A DNA stretch of 64,000 bases from Rhabditoides inermis. Taxonomy: Eukaryota > Nematoda > Chromadorea > Rhabditida > Rhabditidae. Location of the stretch: NCBI GenBank assembly GCA_963966185.1, contig CAWZYM010000301.1, positions 1,423,001 through 1,487,000 of the forward strand, in the 5' to 3' direction. Below, piece by piece: positions 1 to 11,700 of the stretch (within the stretch, counting starts at the first letter, position 1; every line of letters begins with the position of its first letter). The translations under genes and the position numbers were made by a program. A model generated the notes under the pieces. It was not told the origin of the DNA, ran no database searches, and was given only the letters and a program-made list of their open reading frames with translations.

Positions 1-888
1 GATCCGTGAACCTCTTTTAACAGCTGGACATCGTGTGCCCATTGTGGTTGCAGTAAAAGAAACGTCGCTGGGTGCATGAACGTCGCCGGGTGCCTGGTCA
101 GACTGCCACTCGAGATCGCGACCACTTGCACCGTCGTCGTGTCCGGGCGCCCGATGATCACCTCGAACTGGCGCGCCCTGTCCAGGACCTCCTCGAGAGA
201 GTCGACGTTGTTGCTGCAAAAGAATCCTTACTTCATCTTATTTCCCACTCCCTCCAGGAATAGTTTGCGCAGCGTGAACCTGTAGAAGTCGTTGTCGCGT
301 CCCAGGCAGGCCATCCTGACAGTCAAAGCCTGTACGCGAACTGATCAATTGACTCACTCACCGCGCCCCATCGCATAGTTCATCTCGTTAAGAGCCCTCT
401 TGCGAGCCAGCTCCGATGCGAACCGCGCCTTGAGGTGAGTGAGGCTGGACTCCGGATCTCGTCTCTGCACGTCCAGCAGATTGTGCCGTCACTGCAGTTG
501 TCGTGGCCACCAGTGTGTCGACGTCTTCCTTCCTCGTGCGATCGATACAGACTTTGTGCCTGTACATCTCGGCCACGGCGAGTGCAGCAGAGTCGCGGAC
601 GAACCTCACTTCGCTCCCGCGTCCCTTGTCCACGTTCACCTTCGCCAATCGGTCGAGGGACGACCCCTGCAACGAGTTTTTGCGGATGAATGAGGCCGTG
701 TTGTGCGGCTCGCTAATGTCCTCCCTCTCACTAGTGTCCAAATTCAGCTGCTTGATCGTACTCTCAAGGGGGCTGATGTCAGAGATATTGCCGGAACCTT
801 CTCCACTGCCCATCTCCTGCTCTCGCCTCGCTATTCCCCGCGTGCGCATCCGCGGCGCGGGCGTATCCAGAATTCCAGAATGATTCAT
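1..888 (-). pseudogene. Decayed retrotransposon gag-like ORF (partial)
   Basis: On the minus strand an open stretch (388-888) is followed by pieces in other frames that together read like a retroelement capsid (gag) segment. The pieces include SLTHLKARFASELARKRAL, ESIDQFAYRL, DNDFYRFTLRKLFLEGVG and LEEVLDRARQFEVI, in the order usual for Gypsy/Pao-type gag. The coding frame changes near 358 and 330 and meets a stop near 235, so no intact protein is possible. The element runs off the left edge of the window. No reverse transcriptase is visible. The gag assignment rests on pattern only, so the family is not certain. Confidence 0.45.
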
Positions 889-3132
889 TCCCGCGCGTGC
901 TCGCGTTTTGCTAGAACGGAGTTAAAGAGAGAGAAGAAAAAATAAGGAAGGTTGATGTTCTCGGGGCGGCGATGACAAGCCAGGGCGTGAGAAAACTCAC
1001 TAGACACAGAACAGAAAAAATAAACTTCACTTATGTAGACCACCCTTCGTTCGAGGCAGACCTGAAATGACACGAGTGAAAGTCGGGAACAATCAATCAC
1101 ATAATCAATCGTCGCCGGCAGACAGCAAAACAACACGCCTGTCTGGAACTGATAAGCGCGCGCGATAAGATCAACAACCAGCGCGCGATATGATCAACGA
1201 CCAACGACCAACTCGAATGATAGGGAAAGAAAGAAAGCAAAAGATCAAAAGTACAAAATACAAGGGTTCACAAAACCGCGAATTACACAAAGATGTGGTC
1301 CTTAACGGATAACCTAATCAGAAGAAAGGAAACACACGTGTCGTAGCACATCATAGAAAGGGAGAGGAAAGCTTGAAAGATCGCAGTCCAATATTTCTAC
1401 TCGCTCACCGGGTTGTTTGTCGATTAGAATGTTCGGGAGCTCATCGATGGTTTCATTCGCCCGTGTTCCATTCCGGCCACACGAACGCCACCCGCCCATC
1501 GCTAGGGAGACTACCGCGTGCGCTACAGTACACCAAGCTCACTGGCAATGGAGACTAATAACCCGCGGCCGCCCTACCAAGTTGTTTTACTATACGTGGG
1601 TGGGCTAAGCAAGGCCACTTCCCATCTCGAGATGGGCATCCCCTTCGCCACGCTTGATTTGAGGATTACTAAATATTGCTATCTAGCCACGTTCTAGAAA
1701 CGTGGTTTTTGAGGGATACGTCGCGGTAAACACGTATGCGCGGCTTGTAGAACTACGGAAACATTGCATCGCAAACTACAAACACCACGCCCTACGCTAC
1801 TTGTAAACACTATCGGTACACTGATAACATCTACAAGCACGCGGAAAAATTACATTTAATAACAGGATAAAGGCAGCAAATCCTATGTATGAAATGCATA
1901 CCTGGCTATAGGCCGCAGAAACCAGGGACTGGCTACGACCGTCCACACATGTTCGCTGGCAAAATGAGACAGCTGACCCGCGCTTTTCGAGCACCGTATC
2001 TCAAAAAAAAAACTGACCTTGACTTGCAGCTCGCAGATGTGAAGCACCAGATAATGTCTTCTTCCTTGTCTCTCGACCTCGGACTTGTACCGTTGCACCC
2101 GCGCGTACTCACTCCAAAACGGAGAGAGAGAAGAGAAAGTTTGTGGATTGGGGCGGCGGTAACAAGCCAGGTCGCAAGCAAGCTTGCTAGACAACAAGAG
2201 AGAAGATAGACAAACTATACCTGGTTGCGATCACTTATTGGAGGTGGGCTTGGAGATGACGAGAGTAGAGATCGATCAATTCTCTTCTCTCCTCTCCGCG
2301 TCTTCTAGAAGTGTTTTAGCCTGAAAAGGATCAAACGGCCGCGCGTCTGCGCTCTCTCACATCCAAACACTCTCTCTCGCGCCAAAGTGCACCAGTGGGG
2401 CAAAAGAGAGCGAGCAATCGATCGGTGGAATGCGTATCTCCCTCGCCGGCTAGCTACTTCCGGGGAGAAAACAACACATGAAAGGGGTGGAATACCAATA
2501 CCAATCTTGCTACCATAAAAGAAAGAGAGAAACGACACTTGCTGGCTACCAGTCAGAAGGATGTGACCGCATCCGAAGATGAATCACGTCTTGCCCAAGG
2601 ACACTCCTCCATCAGGTGAGAGGCCTAGACGAACTAGAACACACTCGACCCAGAGGCTCGATTGTGGAGGAGACGAGCGAGCAGAGCGAGGCAAGCAACA
2701 ACACCCCAAAGACCCATCTACAGTCCCGCGGAAGAGAATAGTACCACGACACGAGTGCACACAAAGTATTTATGACACCACGCGGTAAAAGGGGATGAGT
2801 GACGGCCCCTCGTGCTGTCGGCACTGGAAGAGAGAGAGATTAGCACTCGAGAGAGCAACGGGAGTGAGAGTGCATCAGCGAGATAGCGTATCGCCTCGCT
2901 GACATTCTTTTCATTTGTCTAAAATTGTTTATGTTACATGTGTTTTTAATTCTGTTTGATAGTTGACTTGTAATGTATGTACTGCTGTATCCGTGTATGT
3001 TGACCACAACAAGTCCTAGCGTGTCGCGTCTCACTATTGACCGCGCATCGCATCATCGGTTGTTTTCGATATCCGTTGTTTTATATTATAATATGATCAA
3101 TATTGATTCGATTATCCGTTATCTATTTACAG
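889..3132. other. Intergenic, no supported gene
   Basis: No convincing coding exon is visible. Two short related stretches (about 905-1010 and 2110-2205) share a purine-rich tract followed by a GGGGCGGCG...ACAAGCCAGG block, so a duplicated repeat fragment is present. Small hairpins occur near 1620-1710. The rest is unassigned. Confidence 0.4.
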
Positions 3133-3829
3133 GATGTACGACGAACCCGTACCGTCGAAACCAGTGTGTGTGCGAGCGACGACGGAGCCAGCATGCGCAG
3201 TGGTTGGTGTTCTATCATGTTTTCTAAATTTCATTCCATGTATGTATGTCGTATCATTCAAAATTATTTGGTTCGTTCTAAATCAGTTGTTTGTTGTTTT
3301 ATCTTATTCAGTGCCATTACTTGTTTTCAGCCCCCTTGCCGATCATGTCGACACACAGCAACAATCAGCGATTGAACCTGCGCCCTGCGCCGACCGGATG
3401 AGGGAGGGAAAAGCAGTCACTCTTCGTGCTGAGGTAATTTTGTATTACGTAATACTTATGAATGTGTAGTAGTATCAGTGCAGGTGTCGTGTGAGTGCGC
3501 GAATCGACCGGTGACCTGGACGACGTGCCCTACCTCCCTACAACCAGCCTCGCCTCGCACTCACTCACTCACAGGTATCTCTCATTTATACTGTCATAGT
3601 ATGTCAATTACTTGTGTTCGATGTGTTTATTTATGATGTTGCGGTTGCTGAACTATCATATTGAAACATATTTGTTGCAGGTTATGCTGGGTGCTCGCCT
3701 GTCTCTCACTCACCACACCATCCTCGCAACGGACGGCAAAGAAGCTCACCAATCAACTATTGTTTTTTTAATATTCAAACTGTTTACTTTGCAGTACATA
3801 AAAATAAACTATTGTTTATCGACGATTGA
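3133..3829 (+). CDS. Candidate multi-exon gene, product unknown
   Basis: Four GC-rich open segments (3133-3206, 3331-3433, 3484-3574, 3681-3829) are separated by AT-rich introns with GT and AG ends, and the reading frame stays open across all three junctions to a TGA at 3827. The deduced residues are Ser/Thr/Pro/Cys-rich (for example PLADHVDTQQQSAIE and VSCECANRPVTWTTC) and resemble no family I know. The acceptor before 3133 implies an upstream exon; the obvious candidate starting at ATG 2998 joins in the wrong phase. It could be a lineage-specific gene, a retroelement remnant or chance. Confidence is low. Confidence 0.25.
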
Positions 3830-4159
3830 TGTGGTATTGATCACTACAATATTGGACACGCGGATGTTCATGTGCTTTCTCTTCACGACGCCCTCGAACA
3901 ATTGCCGTTTTGCAATATTGGACTCTACCCTTTTCAACAAATTGGACGAGTTTCTATCTTTTATGAACTGCATCGTCATGATATCTCAGTGTTTGGTTTT
4001 GCGCTCTCTTCAGCCATCTTTTTTCTCAAGTCCGCTGGAAAAATCGTGCCAACCCGGTGCGGTTCACATGCTGGCGCCGGCTAGGGTATATATACGCCAT
4101 CGCGCATCCGTACGGGTGTCGGACGTGCCTCTCAAACGTTTTTTTAGTGTTGTAGAGTA

Positions 4160-5195
4160 ATAAAGCAATGACCTTTTCATAATCATGAACATCTTTGTGA
4201 AAAGTTCTAAACCCCAAAACATCTGTGTGAAAAGTTCTGAACTGTTCTAGGGAAAAGTTCTAAACCACTAAACATCATTGTGAAAAGTTCTAAACTGTTC
4301 TAGGGAAAAGTTTTTTACTCAAACATTGCTCCTGCGCAGGGCAAATCTTTCCTTTTCTATTTACTCACTGAAGTCAAATTCTTTAAATTATTTATTCTGC
4401 TAAATTATTTATTCTGCACAAAGATGTTTAGGGGTTTAGAACTTCTCACGAAGATGTTCAGGAGTTTAGAACTTTTTCCTAGAACAGGTTAGAACTTCTC
4501 ACAAAGATGTTCAGGAGTTAAGAACTTTTTCCTAGAACTGTTTTGAACTTTTCACACAGATGTAAACTTTTCACAACGATGTTTAGGGGTTTAGAACGTT
4601 TCACAAAGATGTTCAGGAGTTTAGAACTTTTTCCTAAAACAGTTTAGAACTTTTCACAACGATGTTTAGTGGTTTAGAACTTGTCCCTAGAACAGTTCAG
4701 AACTTTTCACACAGATGTTTAGGGGTTTAGAACTTCTCCCAAAGGTGTTCAGGAGTTTAGAACTTTTCACAAAGATGTTCAGGAGTTTAGAACTTTTTCC
4801 TAGAACAGTTTAGAACTTTTCACAACGATGTTCAGGGGTTTAGAACTTTTCCCTAGAACAGTTTAGAACTTTTCACACAGGTGCTTAGGGGTCAAGAACT
4901 TTTCCCTAGAACAGTTTAGAACTTTTCACAATGATGTTTAGTGGTTTAGAACTTTTCCCTAGAACAGTTCAGAACTTTTCACACAGATGTTTTGGGGTTT
5001 AGAACTTTTCACAAAGATGTTCAGGAGTTTAGAACTTTTCACAAAGGTGTTCAATAGTTTAGAACTTTTTCCTAGAACAGTTTAGAACTTTTCACAAAGA
5101 TGTTTAGTGGTTTAGAATTTTTCACAAAGATGTTTAGGTATTCAGAACTTTTTCCTAGAACAGTTTACAGATGTTTAGGGGTTTAGATGTTTAGG
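4160..5195. repeat. Degenerate array of TTTAGAACTTTTC units in two orientations
   Basis: Alternating modules close to GTTTAGAACTTTTCACA, AAGATGTTTAGGGG and TTTTTCCTAGAACAG repeat many times from about 4420 to 5195 on the plus strand. From about 4160 to 4312 the same modules lie in the reverse orientation (AAAAGTTCTAAAC and CTGTTCTAGGGAAAAG). About 100 bp of unrelated sequence separates the two arms, so the locus could fold as a long imperfect hairpin. Confidence 0.85.
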
Positions 5196-5197
5196 GG

Positions 5198-5267
<70 letters not shown>

Positions 5268-5280
5268 CACAAACACACAC
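5198..5280. repeat. (CA)n microsatellite
   Basis: About 80 bp of nearly pure CA dinucleotide with two A interruptions, directly abutting the preceding repeat array. Confidence 0.95.
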
Positions 5281-5344
5281 ATATTGGGCCGGTCCTAACA
5301 TCGCGTTGCAATTGCAAGAAATCTTGCAAACGCATCACAGGGGG

Positions 5345-5475
5345 CTATGTACTTCTATGAATAAATTATCTTTTGAAAGGACTCCCAGAGTTTGTTTCAC
5401 TCAATGTGATGTAACAAAAGCTCATACATTGTGTCATTCGAAATAATAAACACTAAACAATTAACAAATAACTAC
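5345..5475. mobile_element. Partial copy of the long-TIR MITE family
   Basis: The stretch contains ATTATCTTTTGAAAG, then ACAAAAGCTCATACATT and ACTAAACAATTAACA. The same blocks occur in the same order in the terminal repeats of the elements at 27455-27767 and 41904-42425. Only one arm is present here. Confidence 0.5.
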
Positions 5476-5575
5476 AACAATAAGAAATATTGTGGAGATT
5501 GATGTGTGAAATTGATTTATCGATTACAGGTTTCATATCTGAAATGTTGTGTGTTGTGTGGTTGTGTCTAGCAGT

Positions 5576-6934
5576 CTAGCACATTCCGACGTACTGACAG
5601 CAGTGATGGGGTACAATCGTCTTGTCCTCCTTCTTGATCCAGTCGTACAGCTTGTCCACACCGAAGTCCAGCACCTGCAATCGATTACTGAATGATCGAT
5701 CATTGATAGATCGGTTATCACTGACATGACGGCAGACAAAGGGTCCGAATGGGATCTCGGACAGTTCAACTGCGCACGCATCCTGAAATAAACAGCATCA
5801 GATAACGCACTTTTCGTAACCCGGCGGTGAACAAAAGTCTCGAATTTCGCTCACATGTCAGAGAAATATCTCTGGCAAGGTTGTACTATATAGGTCACGA
5901 AACAGGTTTTCTATTTTTTATAGCAGAGCGACTTCTGATATGATATTTCGAAAACATTAAGCAAACACTAGATTGTAGAGTGCGTACAGCGTACCTTGAT
6001 GGCCGCTTCGAGTCCGATCTTGCCGACCTCGTCAATGTATGGCACGGCCCTCTTCACATCCGTGAACAGCACATCGCACACGTGGCACTCCGTCGCACCC
6101 CCGTCCTGCAACACGCAACTTGTACCGCTATTCATATCTTGATTGATTGTAATGTATGTTAAAGAAGGACTCCTTGGAATGTGCCAGCCGGCGCGAAATG
6201 CGCGCCCAAGTGCCAGTCTGCCGCATGTCTTCGTGTTGAGACCAATTTCACTATTTTCTACCGTGTCTCTGTGACTGGGTCAGCCCTCGTTTTGCGCGGG
6301 AAATCAACAGCAGTGAGGGAGAGTGTGCGTGACTCGCGCGGCTTTTTTCATCTTGTGACAGCCAAACACAGAATCGATCACCAAAAAGGCGCGAACTCGT
6401 CTCGTGGAAGCAAACTCGTGTCTCTGTGATTGCGCCTGCCCGGCTGATTGGGAGCAGTCTTTCGGCACTGGCAAAATGCCAAAATCTTGCGCCCAGTCTG
6501 ACGGTCAATAGTATTCGTACTGCCGAAAAAATGTTGGTTATGCAAATTTTCGCGAGGAAAAAATATGTTTTTTTCTAGATAGATTCAATTCCCTATTTTC
6601 TGTAAATATTGACCCCTAATGTTGTTTTCAGTGGAGGCCTTCTTTAAACTAATTTAGCCATTGCTAAAAAACTGTTTTGCGCGGATGAGACTATAGCCTG
6701 CGCCAGAGCGATTGTTTTTGATCTATCTTGCTTGCAGTTCGAAATACGGTGCCATAACCATCTGCCTCTCTTGTTTTGCGCGCTACTACCGAGAGCTGAC
6801 TCTCCGTCTTTCTCTGATCTACCTCACCTCGCGCAACTCATTGCGATCTTAGAATTATAGACTATAGGAAGACTCACAGCGGGAGCAGCTGCGGCCAAGG
6901 CAGCGACAGATAGAAGAGCGAGCAGGAACTTCAT
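5576..6934 (-). CDS. Small secreted saposin-like (caenopore-type) protein
   Basis: Four exons (6878-6934, 5995-6105, 5726-5782, 5576-5674), all in phase 0 with GT-AG introns, encode about 108 residues. Exon 1 is a classic signal peptide (MKFLLALLSVAALAAAAPA). The mature part has the saposin B cysteine order: C-x2-C (ECHVC), then single Cys in exons 2 and 3, then HCC and MC at the end; the extra Cys in HCC is unusual. Saposin-like proteins bind or perforate lipid membranes, and in nematodes many are intestinal antimicrobial or digestive effectors. That role is inferred from the family. It is a divergent paralogue of the three genes at 23-29 kb. A TATA box lies 30-40 bp upstream of the ATG with no outron between them, so this gene is probably not trans-spliced. 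Confidence 0.85.
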
Positions 6935-6964
6935 TCCGAGGGTCACTCCACACACACTTCCACC

Positions 6965-6973
6965 CTTTTTATA
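6965..6973 (-). promoter_or_regulatory. TATA box of the saposin-like gene
   Basis: TATAAAAAG on the minus strand, about 30 bp before the ATG at 6934. Similar TATAAAAGG boxes precede the three paralogues. Confidence 0.6.
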
Positions 6974-7189
6974 CACTTCCGATAACTGTGCCACGTCTCG
7001 CCCTCTAACATTTATCACAATGTTATCAGTCAGTTGTTCGCTCCTATCCGATTGCATGCACCACGTATTGCTACCGGTTATTGAGTGATATGATAGCTTC
7101 TGGAAAACTGATCGTACATACCACGGCCCCGCCGTAGTGTTACTCATTTCTTCACTGATCGGTGAATCCAAACGCACGCTACGCATCAG

Positions 7190-7380
7190 TTTCTCACCGC
7201 GGTCGGCTCAGGCATTTTAGCAGAACTTGCGGCAACGAAAGGAATCGAACCTCACGGGGTGGATCGGAGGGAAGCGGCGCCCGCCGCATTTGAAAACGCG
7301 ACGCATCCGATAGACGCGCAGCGGCTCGCCTGGCGGGAATTTGAAATTATTCGCGAATCATATTTTGTCGGCGGGGAATT
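7190..7380. repeat. Interspersed repeat fragment with a pol III B-box-like motif
   Basis: The minus strand contains GGTTCGATTCC (a tRNA B-box-like sequence) near 7236-7246, next to a CACGGGGTGGATCGGAGGG block. An almost identical block occurs inverted at 15260-15290. It probably marks a dispersed repeat; no complete tRNA can be folded here. Confidence 0.4.
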
Positions 7381-7607
7381 CAAATATTTTTGAAAATATT
7401 CGGCAATAGTAGTGTTTTAGTGACAAATATGAAACCTACATATTTAGTTGCGGCGGGTTTTTACATTCAGATAAAAACCTTATTATTGTCATTTTGAATC
7501 AGATGTTCAAATTGGAGTATCGAGTAGTTTATATCATTTATTTCATCCAAAAATAACATTAACAATAACAACCGAAAACAAACAAAACACAATATTCAAT
7601 AGAAGAT

Positions 7608-8734
7608 CTATTCCATCTTCCTCTTTTTGAGAGAGACTTCCAGGTACTCCTCCTCCATCTTGTACAGGGTGAGCGGCGCAAGAGAACTCGGAGAGATTGC
7701 CTCGACCTGAACGAACATGTACATACAATCCAATCACTCCATCCCCCCCATCAACCCACAACCCACCTTCATGATCTCTCCGCACTCCTCCTTCTTCCTC
7801 CCTGCCACGAGCTGCTCGAACGCTCCGTTCGTCTCCCCATCAGCCTGAACATGTACATACAATCCAATCACTCCATCCCCCCATCAACCCACAACCCACC
7901 TTCATGATCTCTCCGCACTCCTCCTTCTTCCTCCCTGCCACGAGCTGCTCGAACTCTCCGTTCGTCTCCCCATCAGCCTGAACATGTACATACAATCCAA
8001 TCACTCCATCCCCCCCATCAACCCACCTTCTTGATCTCTGGGAAAGGGAAATGAGAGTCCATCGTGAGCGGACGCTCCAGCATATTCACCAACTCCTATA
8101 AACAAAATAACCCCCATCATTCTATCAACGACTCACGCGATAGCCTATGTCGAGCGCATCCAGGTGAAACATACCAGGTGTCGTGTAGCAAGAAATAGGA
8201 ATTCGCCCTCCCGAGAGCACCGCAGAAACAATCTACCACACGAAATGTGAACAAAATTGTTAAATCAAACGTTATATAAAACTGACGTTCTCTGCTCCGA
8301 GTATCTTGTATTGGTGAGAACTGATGGTCATGAGGAGATGGCCATTCGCATATCCGAAGTTATCGGATGAGATACACACTTCCCATGCTGCGAAGTTCCG
8401 TATCATTGCGTCTACGGCCTCGACGTATTGCTAAACAGAAACACTAAAAAACTTATATTTAAAAAAACAACACACCTCGTAATACAAGTGCGTTGCGTTG
8501 TTGTGTGATCGGCCAGGGGTCCCTTCGGCACGGACACAGTCGCGGCACACACATCGCTAAACAAACATAATTTCAACTTTGTCTTTTGGCTCACCTCTTG
8601 TAGAATCTTCTTTTGCTTCTCGAAATACTCTTCTTCTCGATCTTCTTGCTGCTTGAGTTCGGAGAGATCCGGCTTCTTGTTCGCCGCCTCTTTCACGTGA
8701 GACGACGACGGGCCCGGGTCAGCCTCTGAAAACA

Positions 8735-8782
<48 letters not shown>

Positions 8783-11700
8783 ACCCACCATCTCCACTCG
8801 CACCCTCCTCATCCTTGATCCTACTCTGGATCCGTCCGTCCTCCGTCTTCCCGTCAGTGCTGCAACAACGATAGAATGAAACAATATCTTCAAAACAACA
8901 CTTCTCAACGGCGTTTTAAAACAACACTTCTCAACAGCGTCTTAAAACTCAAAACCAGCTTCCCTATTCCACGCACCTGTCCAGGAAGTTGTCAATGTCG
9001 ACTCCCTCCGCGCGGCGGTTCATCGCCTGCAGCTCCTGCAGCTTTCCTGAAAAACATCAGTCAGTCTCAACATCTCTCTCTCTCTCTCTCTCTCTCTCCT
9101 CACCCACCCATAGCCTCTATATCGGCGCGACTCGCCTTCATGCGATTCGCCAGCTTCTCCATAGGGTCCTTGGCATCTTCCGCCTCGTTCGCTTCCTGCA
9201 ATTAATTAAATAGAACTGAATCCCCCGCCCCCTCCTCTTCCACTCACCTTCTCCTTCTCTCCGTCCGTGCTCTCCCGTCCATCATTCTGTTGCGGGGCGA
9301 GCGGGTCGCGTCCGTCCAAAGGCTGCACCGTCAGCTGAACAAGTACACACATTCCAATAACATTTAAAATAACAAAGTAATTCCCACGGCCCTCATTCAA
9401 CCTACCACATTCTCCTCCTTCGAATCTCCATCCAAATCAGTCATCCCGCCGAACTGTAATCTTTATGAAGTCGATCGTTCAACAATGATTATGAAACGTT
9501 TACAACAGTCAATAAATATTTCAGCGGAATCCATATCAACGCATTCATCACAACACAATTCATGCAACTGTTTCGAAAACTCCTTTATCTAACAAAAATC
9601 AACAAAACTCAACAAAACAAACTCGGTAACAATAACAAGAACCACCGGTATCAAACCGAACCCTAATAACAACCCATACTCACAAGAATTATAAAATGAT
9701 CTTGAACTGGCAGTCACATGTTCTTGACAATTTTCGCCTTTCCAATAATGACTCGCCACCCCCCTGTCACCACTTTCATCACCTGTTCATCCCCATCGTC
9801 ATCCTTCTCCGGCTTCCTAGCCTTCGTAGCCTTCTGCTGGCACGGCTCCTGAGTCCCCTTCTTTTGCTGCTTCTTCTCCTGCTGCCTTTTCTTCACGCCT
9901 CCATCGGCCTTGTTCTGCTTCTTCTTCTCACGACGCTTCCTGTTCTTGATCGATCTCTCCGACCTAAGAAAATAAGTTAATAATATATAACATTGCTCTC
10001 AATTATGTTTTAAAATTATTCATAACAATGAAATATCCGCTGATTCACACTTTATGATCATAATAGATACAATCATATATATATATATATAGATAGATAG
10101 ATAAACAATTGACAATTACTCAAACTTATCAATCACATTACCTCAGTGCATATCAAAAGCACGCATAGTCGTCACGAAACCCATGATACGAGCACGAAGT
10201 TGTTCAAATTTGCATCGGATAGGTTTGTATCGCCAGTGAGACTGGTTCGCTTTAGCGTGGAAAGCCTCGATTGGCTGTTCACTGAGCAGACCCCACGTGC
10301 GATGTTCAAGCACGAACGGCATCACGTGCTCTTTGAGCGTGTGCAGTTTAGGGGTCATACTCTGCTTGGGGTCCAGCTTGTTCAGAATGTCAAAGAACTC
10401 CGAAATAGCCTCTCTCAACTCACGGATTTCTTTATTCGTGAGGAAGTCAGACTTGCTGGATGCTTGAATGACACATGCCGCGTTCATAAGCAACTGAATT
10501 TGCTTGATGCGGTCCGTCAGAGGCACAAAGCCACACACGCTGTGTACATTCTTTGCAAGGAGCATCTTTCTGGTATGGTTACCAGTGAGACTTTGGAAGA
10601 ATGCCCTCGGGTCAGCTCCAATAGAACGCAACCTGCGTTCAAACTCCATGGTGTAAGGAGCCTTTCCTGCCAACTGTACCCGAAGCATGTTGGACTCCTC
10701 GCGCAGAACATCAATCCTCTCCTGTGTTCTCACAAGATTGTCTCGGAATCGCTCCAATCCTTTCTCCAAATCTTCAACAAAAGAGGTGGTGAAAGGGAGA
10801 CATTGGTCACATTGAAACGGGAGATCCTTATCGACCTTGAACAGATCAATCGCATCCTGATCGATGACTCGATGACAGAAATGATGAAGCCAGCGCCCCG
10901 GCTCATCGTCGTCGTCGAATGTCTCCTCTTCGGACACAACCTTCTTCTTCTTGCTAGCTACCTTCTTAGACTTTTTAGGTTTAGAGGGGCCAGCCTTGTC
11001 GGGAGGAGGAGGATGCGCACAGAAAATCCAACTCTTGCTGTAAGCGGAGAACAGATTGCTCAAGCGATGACGCATTAAACACTTATCCCCGTAGTCACAC
11101 AATTCCGCCGCACGCCGAGAACTGAACCGCCCGTTGGCCATCTCCGTGTGTATACGGAGGGCAAGTTCGGAATCTTTAATTTCGACCTCGATGGCATCTC
11201 GCTGCGACTCCAGAACCTGGAGCTGATTTTCCTTCTCGCCAAGCACATCCAGCATCTTCTGGCGCGGGCCTTCCAATTCAGGATGGTCCTTGAGATCGGC
11301 CTTTCTCGCTTCATGATATAGAAGGTCGAGAATAATCTGGCCTAGAGCCATAGACGTGTGCAAAGAAGCAGGTACGATAAATCGTGGTGCAACTTGCAAC
11401 AGTGGTTCGCGCATAACACCTTTTTCGCAATCGATAGAATGGAACGCTGAGTCATCGCGCAGTGCAAAGTCATAGGGGTCGTCCTCAGAGAGATCATCAA
11501 TGTCAGCATTGAGATCACCGATGGTGAACGAAACGTTTCGCAAGCAGTGCATGCAGTTGAACGTTCCGGCGGGCCCAAGCATACCAGTAACGGCATACTG
11601 CCACATAAAATCACCGACTAGGTAAACCTCGACGTTGATAGTAGTTGGCACGTTGTTAATGTTGACAGTGATCTTATCGTTGTCGCTCTTGGGATTGATC

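Noticed and set aside
1615..1720. Hammerhead-type ribozyme or structured RNA
   Set aside because: Small hairpins exist, but I could not find the conserved CUGAUGA and GAAA core.
3612..4160. 182-codon ORF as a single-exon gene
   Set aside because: Amino-acid composition follows AT-rich intergenic DNA, and no motif or homologous pattern is visible.
10146..11078. 310-codon ORF on the plus strand
   Set aside because: It is a shadow of the transposase-like ORF on the opposite strand.
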